Positions 44,205 through 53,074 of a DNA stretch of 64,000 nt are shown here, in pieces. Each line of letters begins with the position of its first letter. Positions within the stretch are counted from its first letter, which is position 1. Made by a program: the position numbers and the translations under genes. The DNA comes from Epithemia pelagica (taxonomy: Eukaryota > Bacillariophyta > Bacillariophyceae > Surirellales > Surirellaceae), in the NCBI GenBank assembly GCA_946965045.2, contig OX337228.1, positions 1,178,001 through 1,242,000 on the forward strand. The letters run 5' to 3'. Under the pieces are notes generated by a model. The model saw nothing but the letters and a program-made list of their open reading frames with translations, searched no databases and was not told where the DNA came from.

Positions 44205-46261
44205 CGTGATCTGGGACACGAATCCAGAAAAGGCAAGATGTATCGACGGTCGACGAGAACAATGCGCGTTCAATCGAAAAACGAAAAGTTGTTGATCTGT
44301 CGACTGAGGAGAACGTTTTTTTGTGAGTCCATTAGCCGCGTGAATTGTTTCGTCGTGAAAGACGGGGAAAGCTCGTCATTTGTTTTGTACAATCCTATCA
44401 TTGGTTGGGAATGGGGGTACTTGGGGAGGACTTGGACATAATTGTTCTGTCATTTTTCATTCACGATTTGAAAAAGATTCGTGTCTCCTTTCCCCCGAGA
44501 TGAGATCCCCCCAATTACGCCTCAGCTTTCCCCGAACGATAAAGATTTTAAAACATCATTTCTGTAGACGCCAACGAATCGCTGTCGTCCGAGTCTCGGC
44601 TCACGATTCACGTAATCACGAGCAGTTCACGAGTTGGGATCTTACTGGGTCAAAGCGTTCCAATTTCTGTTGTCACGACCATATAGCACCCTACCGGGAT
44701 ATTTAAATATTGATCCAACGATTATTGGCTGGACTAGATTTACGAATAGATAGGGAGTGAGTTTTGCAGTGTACGTTTGATAGCTGCTCGGGACTGTTGG
44801 TCGCGTGAGACTCCCTCACACCACTTATAGATGATTTTCATTCAGGATTCACGCGCCGGAACTACAGTAATCTGCAGCATTATTCTTACACTACAATAAT
44901 AAAAAATGCGATCGTTACTCGTAGTAAGAGTCACGCTAGCCCGCAAGGCCAGTCAAGACGAGCTCCACGACGGTGGGGCATGGCCAATTGGGCATAGATC
45001 AATTCATTCGATGGCACGTGTGTGTCACGGTTTACCAGATTCCAAAACAGGTTTGGAGCGTGACCAAAGACAATCATCTGGATCTGGTCTGGGCCCATAA
45101 AGTTTCTGACCGCATCAGCCTCATCAAGTCCTGCAACGACTGATTGTGTGAAGAGACGACCGATAGCTCATCGGATTTTTGAAATTCGAAATGGCGCCAG
45201 GGCAGTCAGTCCAGTATCGACCGTTACCTCCTCCATGGAAAAGGAGGAGCACTTAGGACTTAGGAGTCGAACCTAAGCACTAGGTAGCTAGTGAGCCTTT
45301 TACTCAACCAATTCCACACTAATTAGCATATATGGACACCAAAGTGCTTGTTCCAACATACGATGCCGTGGCAGCTGAAATAGACTATCCCTTTTTTGCA
45401 TCGGATTTGGCATACAAGAGTGCTTTGTGTTTGTGAACTGCCACCACATTGCACGCACAATCAGTGGTATCATCTACGGATAGGGGGAGCGATGATAATG
45501 GCTAATGTGGTGGGGCTTCTGCTGTAGGTATGTCTGTTTCCCATATTTCTGTTCAGTTCCTCCGGTCTTCTAAGCTCAACACCTTGGTAGTACTCTGCCA
45601 CAAGCTAGAAACCTACTGAGGGTGTTGAAACACTTCGAACCATAAACATAGTTCTTGAATGCACTCGTCGGTCGAAGGCGCATTGGACAACTGGAAGGTG
45701 CTCGGGGAAGAAGATTGAATAGGAAACTTGACATGAATCCCATACTGTTATTTTTCTTTCAAGGATTCAATAATTTTGTCATACTGTTGCACACGAAATC
45801 TTTGTTTTTATGTCCCCGTGCGCGCCCTTGACACTTAAAAGAAGGTACATGGAGAGAATGGGACATCGAATGCCACGCGTCCAACCATTTCTTGGAGTAC
45901 ATATGAGGAAGAGATTTTCCATGAAAGAAAAGGACAATGGCACTTCCTTCCTTTACGAACCAGACATCTTCCACCAACAGTGTTTGTAATCATGCAAACG
46001 AAGTAACCATTTGCACCGAGAAAGAAGGAGTTGTGTTTGCTGTACTCATTTCTGACACTGCCGAGGTGGTTTTGGCATGTTTGCTGTTGTTATCGACATT
46101 CAAGTGCTGTTGTTTTGAAGTGCCGGTGGGAGAACGCACTATACCAGAGGGATAGTTCTTGGCATGCAGCATGAGCTGCACGCCATGTTTGACAGAAGGG
46201 GGAGGGAGGACTTGGTTTGATTACCATGGTATGCTGTGAGATAGGAGCCTTCATTTATTTT
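44205..46261. other. Intergenic region upstream of the vWA gene
   Basis: About 2 kb with no gene I can support. The first few hundred bases should be the promoter of the vWA protein gene. A tRNA-like segment is listed separately at 45248-45322. Short open frames near 45759-46155 lie on opposite strands and show no domain. Confidence 0.45.
45248..45322 (-). other. tRNA-like segment with Pol III A- and B-box matches
   Basis: On the minus strand, TGGTTGAGTAAAAGG (45310-45296) matches an RNA polymerase III A box and GGTTCGACTCC (45273-45263) matches the B-box consensus. Their spacing of 37 nt is normal for a tRNA. The B box lies in a perfect T-arm (TTAGG/CCTAA with a 7-nt loop), and a 5-bp stem CACTA/TAGTG resembles an anticodon arm, but its loop has 6 nt. 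The acceptor stem pairs poorly and the D-arm is abnormal. This is therefore a tRNA pseudogene or the head of a SINE, not a working tRNA. Confidence 0.35.
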
Positions 46262-47304
46262 TCACAAATGGATCCTCAACACGGGAGGAGGAGCATTGAC
46301 AGGGGTTGGATGAGAGGCTGCTGTGGGGAAGACCAAAGGAGCTTCTGAGGTGGACGTAGTTGACAGTGAATTGTTATTGGCATCATTGTTGGCAGCTTGC
46401 ATGGCAGCTTGCACGGCAGCTGGGACCACGTGTCTGGAATTTGCTTGTTGCTCTATGGCAGGTAGAAGATTCAAGGACTTCCGTGATGATGATTGAGTAC
46501 CGTACGAAGATTCACGATGCCAAAGATTGAATCGAAGTCGATGAAACGCTTGTATGGATGGAAGAATTTGTAACAGGTTGAGTTCTAGCAGTGGGAGCAG
46601 CAGAAGGAGACGGGGCATCGGATAGAGGAAAGCTGCAGAAAAGGTAGAAGGTGGTGGTGGCATAGGAGGGTCACCTTCGTTTGTTGCCCTTGATGGTATG
46701 GTCGACAGATTGCTCGCAGCTCCACTAGCAAGAAAGGTTGATGGTTCCGAGTTATTGTTGCCTTCTTGTGGGTGAGGTACAGTTGGGAAGGAAGGTTTGC
46801 CGCCAGTAGTATTGAAGTCATCATTGTCAATATTGAAGTCATCATTGTCATCCTTGTCACCCTCGTCACTGGATGCCATGTCAGGGATTGAAGGATAGGC
46901 ATCACCACTGTGTAACTAGTGGCATAAGGAACAAGGGCTTCATTCTTTTCATTGGACGCCGCTAAACTTGGTGGGTTTCGTGCTGAGCCATCATGAGTTT
47001 TCAATGCATCTTCATCTGTGACATGGGAGGAAGTGTCGGGTGTCGGGGACGGGTGGAAGGGCTTCATTGTGTTGAGGTGGTGAAGTTGTTTGGTTTTTGG
47101 TGATGGCTTTGATGGTGTAGCTGGTGACTTCAATACTGTCGGGTATGGATCGATTGGCTTGGTGTCGGGTTGGCCGTAAAGGTCAAGAACATCCCTTTGA
47201 GAGCAACACTGTCGCTTGTGGGAAGAGGACGACCTTGATGACGACATAGAATGTCCTTGCACCTTCACCCACTGTATTGACTGTGGTGCAGTTGCAAAGG
47301 ACAA
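46262..47304 (-). pseudogene. Degenerate protein-coding locus with apparent frameshifts
   Basis: Protein-like composition (Ser/Pro/Thr, acidic and Ala-rich blocks) moves between frames on the minus strand. One frame is sensible from 47304 to about 46885 (containing ALVPYATSYTVV), a second from 46879 (ATG) to about 46620 (ASSDEGDKDDNDDFN), a third appears for some 80 codons near 46610-46480, and the second resumes to its stop at 46262. No start ATG precedes the first part; it opens with a TTG. No domain is recognised. A gene with several small indels, or a gene with unrecognised introns, would both look like this. Confidence 0.35.
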
Positions 47305-48226
47305 AGGGTGTTTGTCTAGACAGGAATGTGGTGAGTGCTAGGTTTTAGTGGCTGTACCAAAGCCTCAGAGAGCAAATAGGACAATCAAGAGTCACCAACT
47401 GCATAGCCAGTTCCCGACGGGACAAGGAAAAGGTCAACAACTACTAGAAGAGTATGGTGGACAGGACACAAAGAGATGTGATGAATAGTGAGCTTACAGG
47501 TTGTGAGCTTTGTTCTAGATTTGTATGTCGTTCCCCATGGCTGTCTTTGCTGCCTCATTAAGTTATTGTCCCTCCACTGATTCCTCTCTCTAATGTACTG
47601 TGGCTATGTATCCTGGACGGATTCCTACATGATGGTGCATTTCCCAATGACCATTGACTCTCAAATGTTTACCAATGTCGGTAATCCCGCCATGGTAAAA
47701 GGCGACTGTATCGCCTTGTATCGAAATTATGATAGGTCGAGTCTTGTGTGTGGTGTGTTAAGTGAATCAACAGGCGTACTCCCTATCGAAACGATTCGAT
47801 CGGACAACTACACCTTGTGCGATGTGGTTTGGAATGTGGCAGTTTCTGTCAAAAAGGAAAGGACGGTGAGCCAAGTCGCGCCTTCGCCTTGGGGGTGAAA
47901 AAGGGAATCTCTCGCTGGGTATTGTCATTAAGGGAACCTCTCGCTGGGGTGTTGTTTCCCGTCTAGCAGTGTCGTTTTAAGTATCTCCTCTAGAGAGTAT
48001 CTTTCTCTCAGACACAAGCAATGGCTAAGAGCAAATCTCATCAGTCTCGGGTTCTGGGTTCATGACAACGAAACGCAATAGACTCTCGGTTCTAGAAAGC
48101 GCTCATCCTTAACATGTTTCACTACCAGTTACCCAGATAACGTGCCGTTTCACGATCCTTCAGATTCAACTTAGGCCAAAGCTCGTGTTCGAACATGCTA
48201 CCTTTGGGAAAACCCAAACACGCAAC
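47305..48226. other. Intergenic spacer
   Basis: About 920 bp. A 101-codon plus-strand frame at 47593-47898 has a fairly natural composition (MYCGYVSWTDSYMMVHFPMT at the start) but no recognisable motif and no supporting context; I do not call it a gene. Near 47900-48000 the motif GAATCTCTCGCTGGGT recurs as GAACCTCTCGCTGGGG about 34 bp apart. Confidence 0.4.
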
Positions 48227-51200
48227 TCACGAATCCCTTTTCTTATTTTTCTTCCTTCGACTACGATCAGGGCTGCGGCTTCGACTTCTAGGGCTGCGGC
48301 TGCGCTTGCGATCGTACTCAAAGTCTCTCCTTGATTCTCTTCTCCCTCTCGAGTCGTCATTGTCACCCCGACGTCGACTCGGGCTACTACTATGAGGGGA
48401 TCGATCCCTATCTCGTGAGCGATCTCTTTCACGATGACGCTTTCGTTCTCTGTGACGATCCTCGCGATCATAATCCGAATGGTAACTGCGTGATGAACTC
48501 GGTCGATCCCGCCTCCGCTCACGATCATAATCGTAGTCACGATCGCGATCGCCTCGATCGCGATCATAATCACGAGGATGAGAATCATATCCATACCCGC
48601 TTCGCTCGTAGGCTCTTACACGGCCATATCGTTCTTCCATGTATCGTTCATCCCGGTATCTACTGTCCACGCGATGTCTATCAGGACCGAAATCATCGCC
48701 CCGCCAGCCTCCATCAGGCGGAGGAGGGCCACGGCCATTTCCGTTGTGCATTGGATGGGGAGGAGGTCCCGGAGGCAGAGCAGGAACAGAACAGATACAA
48801 TACTTTGGACGATATCCGCAATTTACGCATCTGTCCTTTGAGACGCCAACAGGACCAGGCTGGGCCCTCCCAGTGTCCGTGGTACCAGCTGAGTTACTCC
48901 TTGCAACTTTTAGCAAACGTCCTGCAATCTCATGTTTCTGACCGGTCAGCGCTTTTAGTGCGATAGATTCCGGCATTGTAACAAAACCAAACCCTCTAGA
49001 TCTTCCAGTCTCTCTCTCAACAGGAATGTGACATTCCAATATGTTGTCCTTTCCGTAGACTGACGAGAAAAAATCATAGAGATCTGAAGGGGTTGTCGAA
49101 TAGGCAAGGTTTCCGACATGAAGTTTCAGCGCAGGTGGTTTGTCCGCGGTTGCCCCTGCTGCTGCTCCTGACGCTACCGCCGCCCCAGCAACAGCTGCTC
49201 CTTCTTTCACTTTTTTTCGGTTCCGTCGCCTTCGGCCAGGAGAACTTTTCTTTTCACCCGCTCCACCGGACGTGCTATCATCTTTTGCCCCCGAACTCGA
49301 TGCATGTTTTGAGTCACTGTCTCCCCCAACATCTTCGTCCGCACCTTCGTCATCACTGAGTTGATAACCAAGGCCTTGAATCTGGCCAATCAAATCATTT
49401 CCCTCATTTGACACACAATCGAGTGACGACTGCAATGCTCTCAAGTTTCCATCGTAGAGTGCCAAGGCACAACTTTCCGGAGCCATGGCGTAGTAGTTCT
49501 TTTCCACTTCCATGGTCGCCCGATATGCGTTTTCCTCAAAGAATGTTTGCCACCCCAATACTCGCTTTCTGTCCTTTCCCTCAGTCTCGCTATTAGTTCT
49601 GTACTTAAGACCACCATCAGAGAATTTTGTCCACAGCACCATATTTCCAAAATGAGCCTTTAAGCCGGCATCCAAATTCATCAAAAGTTTCTCAAGTTTT
49701 CTCGAAAAGAAAGAGGAGAGTGCATTACGAAGAGACTTTTGATGTCGTTGATTGAGTACAATTTTATCTTCCGATTTGGAGAGTTCTGATTTTGGAATCG
49801 TCGCCACCACAAAGGCAGTTAAAAGAACAGGATGAATGGCTCCATCGTTGTAGGCGAGTGCGGAGAGTTTTTGGCCCCCTTTCAGTTTGTCCACTAGTTC
49901 CCCCAGAGACGCTTCACGCTCCAGGAGCTTCAGTCGCTCCTCTGTCCACCAACTGTCGACCATTTGCTGGTCACCACACTCATATACTTGATCTCCACCC
50001 TCCTCCAGTGGCTCAAACTCTGGAGGAACTGGTGCACCGCCCACAGATTCTTGCAATCCCCAACCTAAGCGTGTTTCATCTCGAGTGTTGTTGATTTGAG
50101 CCATTCCATACTGAACAATGAGATTGTGGTTGGTCAAGTCACCGTAGGCACAGAACACCTCTGCACCTTTTCGAACCTTCTTTTCTAATATCCCCTGTGG
50201 CGGATGTGGCGGCTCTTCCTCTGTTGCTAGTTCCTCTGTCACTGTAGGCCGCCATCTAACCTGGTGCGCATCAATCTCGTGATTTAGCATATCCAGCAAG
50301 GGCACCATCACACCCAGTTCATCCCAAATATCTGGCGGCGAAAGAAACTCCTTGTCATCATTCGGACTGAAATCTGAAGCTTGTTTGTCGGATTTGTTGT
50401 AGTAAGCCGTTGCGGGTAACATACGAGAGGATACAATAGACGACGCCCAAAGCCATCTATCCCACGTCAAAAGACCTGGAGGAAATGTTTCACGGAACCG
50501 TTCCAAAACCCCTGCTTCCAGGAGCGATATGAATTCGACCGCTAATTGTGTTGTTTGTGCTAAAACATCCTCTAGAATCGCACGTCCTGGTATACAGCCA
50601 CTTAAGAGGGCTAGTTCCTCACGCGTCCAACAAATTGGAATGAGCACGGAGGATGGCAATGTTCTGGCGTAGGGTCCGAAGCTTTGTGGGAAACAAGGGG
50701 GTGGACTCGATATTGTATCTTCGTCCAAGGCATTCAAAGGCGAATTCACCGCCAAGCGAAACTGATCTTTAGTCTTTTTGCCTTTATTTACCACACATGG
50801 ACGATCATCGCTGTGAAACCGTTGGTGAATCAAAAAGGCCAAAAGAGGAGCACGTGTGGATATTGTTTGTGGTTCCGCGAGTTTGAAATTATCATCCAAC
50901 GAAGAAGAAGCTCGTTCCGAATCTGCAAGATGCGTGGCAAAGGATGTTTCGACTCGCTTTCGTTCCTGTAGTATCTTGACCAGCAACTGTGGTCCTGTAT
51001 TTGTTTTGGGTTTAAACTTTGTTTCTCGTTCCCGTGTATTGACAAAGGTATTCCAAAAATTGACAGCCCCCAAACCTTTCTGGATGGTTTGGTCGTCGTT
51101 TCGTTTGCAACAGGCCAAAATGGCTTTTCCAGCGTCACTGCAAGCGACCAAATCGGGGGTCACCATGGATCCACGAGGGAGAGTGATCATGGTATCGCCC

Positions 51201-51541
51201 TTTTTCATTTCGCGCACGGCCCGAACCTGGCAACCCATGGTCAGTGCGTAAAGAGATTCTTCTCCTCGTCCTTCAACACTTCCCACACGTTCTCCCTTTT
51301 CTTCTTTCTCTGTTGCCGATAAAAGGTCGGTGGGTAACCCCAGTGTCAGAACAGGGGCATTTCGAGTGCCATCAGTGGCCTCCGAATTTACAATACAAAT
51401 GGAGGGATGAACCATCGCTTGGGCATCGTCTTTGAGCCAGGATCGAAATTCCACAAGCCGCGACGATAAGGACTCTGCCGCACGAGCACGAAGCTCTTCG
51501 AGACTGGGATCATTATTCGAAGTAGTATTGCTGGATGCCAT
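48227..51541 (-). CDS. SETD3/Rubisco-LSMT-type SET protein fused to RRM and RS-rich tail
   Basis: One uninterrupted 1104-aa frame, ATG 51539-51541. The first 500 residues follow the SETD3/SETD6/Rubisco large-subunit methyltransferase class: MKKGDTMITLPR near the start, SFGPYARTLPS and PICWTREELALLSG, WLWASSIVSSRM, then the split SET core with VPLLDMLNHE (about aa 410-420) and AEVFCAYGDLTNHNLIVQYG (about 460-480). The following helical part matches the substrate-binding region of that class. A KK-rich linker leads to an RRM at about 804-885 (RNP2 LHVGNLAY, RNP1 RGFGFVTM), a small Cys cluster CVNCGYRPKYCICS near 905, and a C-terminal Arg/Ser/Asp-rich tail of about 170 residues as in splicing factors. 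The enzyme class methylates Lys or His of non-histone proteins. Attached to an RRM and RS tail, it probably acts on an RNP or spliceosomal protein; that is inference. Confidence 0.9.
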   Translation of the reverse strand: MASSNTTSNNDPSLEELRARAAESLSSRLVEFRSWLKDDAQAMVHPSICIVNSEATDGTRNAPVLTLGLPTDLLSATEKEEKGERVGSVEGRGEESLYALTMGCQVRAVREMKKGDTMITLPRGSMVTPDLVACSDAGKAILACCKRNDDQTIQKGLGAVNFWNTFVNTRERETKFKPKTNTGPQLLVKILQERKRVETSFATHLADSERASSSLDDNFKLAEPQTISTRAPLLAFLIHQRFHSDDRPCVVNKGKKTKDQFRLAVNSPLNALDEDTISSPPPCFPQSFGPYARTLPSSVLIPICWTREELALLSGCIPGRAILEDVLAQTTQLAVEFISLLEAGVLERFRETFPPGLLTWDRWLWASSIVSSRMLPATAYYNKSDKQASDFSPNDDKEFLSPPDIWDELGVMVPLLDMLNHEIDAHQVRWRPTVTEELATEEEPPHPPQGILEKKVRKGAEVFCAYGDLTNHNLIVQYGMAQINNTRDETRLGWGLQESVGGAPVPPEFEPLEEGGDQVYECGDQQMVDSWWTEERLKLLEREASLGELVDKLKGGQKLSALAYNDGAIHPVLLTAFVVATIPKSELSKSEDKIVLNQRHQKSLRNALSSFFSRKLEKLLMNLDAGLKAHFGNMVLWTKFSDGGLKYRTNSETEGKDRKRVLGWQTFFEENAYRATMEVEKNYYAMAPESCALALYDGNLRALQSSLDCVSNEGNDLIGQIQGLGYQLSDDEGADEDVGGDSDSKHASSSGAKDDSTSGGAGEKKSSPGRRRRNRKKVKEGAAVAGAAVASGAAAGATADKPPALKLHVGNLAYSTTPSDLYDFFSSVYGKDNILECHIPVERETGRSRGFGFVTMPESIALKALTGQKHEIAGRLLKVARSNSAGTTDTGRAQPGPVGVSKDRCVNCGYRPKYCICSVPALPPGPPPHPMHNGNGRGPPPPDGGWRGDDFGPDRHRVDSRYRDERYMEERYGRVRAYERSGYGYDSHPRDYDRDRGDRDRDYDYDRERRRDRPSSSRSYHSDYDREDRHRERKRHRERDRSRDRDRSPHSSSPSRRRGDNDDSRGRRESRRDFEYDRKRSRSPRSRSRSPDRSRRKKNKKRDS

Positions 51542-52032
51542 GATCCCAATAGAATCAGAGCCTTTTCTGCCACAAGATTTGCCCCCGTGCTGGCAAAGGT
51601 TTGCCCACTGCCAATGGATCTAGTGTTCTCTTTTTGGTTGACTCCAAAGATCTGACTAGAATCCAAACAAGCAATGGTTGGTCGGGGGATTTCTAATGCA
51701 ACAGTGTCTGGGTGTTGTTATTCACAGACTTGGCGTCGCTCTGTGGACAAAAATCAACCGAGACAACCCAAAACACAGTGATGTACTCATTCCACTGTCG
51801 TGATGGATGGAAAGAGTGGTCGCGATGTCGGTTCTTATCATCCGGCCACAATCGCTCCACATAATTTATGCGACTGATAGTAGCTAGGAGCAGCTAGGGA
51901 GATCGACCATCTTCGACCATCACATAGTCAAATCGACTTTCCGATTCACTAATACTTTCTACCGCTTTACTTGGCTTCATCGACTCATGCCAAGCGGGGA
52001 CTTGGAGGTGTATCGTCAGGAAAAGTATCAAG
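51542..52032. promoter_or_regulatory. Divergent promoter region, SET-RRM gene and ribosomal P1-like gene
   Basis: 491 bp between the minus-strand start at 51541 and the plus-strand ATG at 52033, so both promoters should be here. A short CTAG-containing stretch (TAGTAGCTAGGAGCAGCTAG) occurs at about 51880, and ATCGACCATCTTCGACCATC near 51901 is a small direct repeat of CGACCATC. No TATA element could be assigned with confidence. Confidence 0.4.
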
Positions 52033-52555
52033 ATGATAACAAGTCTCGCGGAGTTGAGTGATGTTCAAAAGGAAGAAATGGTGGCTTCTCTAGCCATTCT
52101 TCTGGCTGGAATGGGCGAAGACGAGGTGGATGGCGACAAGTTGGTGGCCATTGCCGAGGCTTCGGGCAATAGTCTGTCGAGTGGAATGGCCACATTGTTT
52201 GCCTCGGTTGCGACCAAGGCACCTAAAGGCATTAAGGAATCCTACATGCCATCTCCTGGTGGAGGCGGTGGAGGCGGCGGCGGAGGGTACGTCTTGTTCA
52301 AAGTTATGTTGCGTGTGCGTTTGGGATGGTCTACAACGGCAACTCATTCTGGGAATCAATCTCTTGCATCATCTCGTGTGTTATTATCATCTAATGGACC
52401 TGTATATCAACAGCGGCGGCGGTGGAGGCGGTGGTGGTGCCGCTGCTGCCGAAGAGGAGAAAGAAGAAGAAAAAGAAGAGGAAGAAGAAATGGACTTGGG
52501 CGGTGGAATGGACATGTTTGGAGGAGAAGAAGGTGGTGGTGGTGGCGACTATTAA
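52033..52555 (+). CDS. 60S acidic ribosomal protein P1-like
   Basis: Exons 52033-52286 and 52414-52555 join in phase (GG|C) to 131 aa; the 127-nt intron runs GTACGT...CAACAG and interrupts a poly-Gly hinge. The N-terminal 70 residues form the helical P1/P2 dimerisation domain: LAILLAGMGEDEVDGDKLVA and ATLFASVA correspond to the ALIL...DEV...DKI...LFA pattern of P1. A Gly-rich hinge, Ala4 and a run of Glu/Lys (EEEKEEEKEEEEE) follow, as in all stalk proteins. These proteins form the lateral stalk of the large ribosomal subunit and recruit translational GTPases. The extreme C-terminus is unusual: MDLGGGMDMFGGEEGGGGGDY in place of the nearly universal SDDDMGFGLFD-type end, although MD-x-FG may be the equivalent. 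Length is near the family norm (about 110-115) plus the longer hinge. Confidence 0.75.
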
Positions 52556-53074
52556 TCGTGGCAACCAAAGCATACGAATGTACAATAGACTATCATTACA
52601 TGGAATCTTGTCTTTCTCCCTTTTCATGGACCTGCTGCCGTTGGATCGAACAAAATTTGATTAATCGAAATGGATCGTCCAGCGAGAATCGCTTTTGTGA
52701 CTTGTGACATTGACGAAGAGAAGCGATTGCTATGCGAATGACAGGAATCGCCATTGGAAGCACTTTAAATTTACAGAGATGATGATGGTAGCAGAAAGCT
52801 AGTCTATGGACAAAATTTTATCGTGTTTTCGAACCATCGAGAAATGACGTATGCGAATCGCCTGCAAGTAGGTTTGGAGCCAAGAGCTTCCTGGGTAGAC
52901 ATCGTCGATTCGATGGATAGTAGGGTCTCATACATGGTCTAAGAACCCAGAGTAGCTTCGCATATGGAGAAGCGCGCCGTGAAGAAATTTCAGGTTGGAA
53001 TCGTCTCTCCTCAGGGAGACCGGACGGCTGGCCGTTCGAAAACTGGTACAGTCATGTGTTGGATTACATCCTGG
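52556..53074. other. Convergent 3' intergenic spacer
   Basis: 519 bp between the stop of the P1-like gene and the stop of the membrane-protein gene on the other strand. It should contain both poly(A) regions. No gene or repeat seen. Confidence 0.5.
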
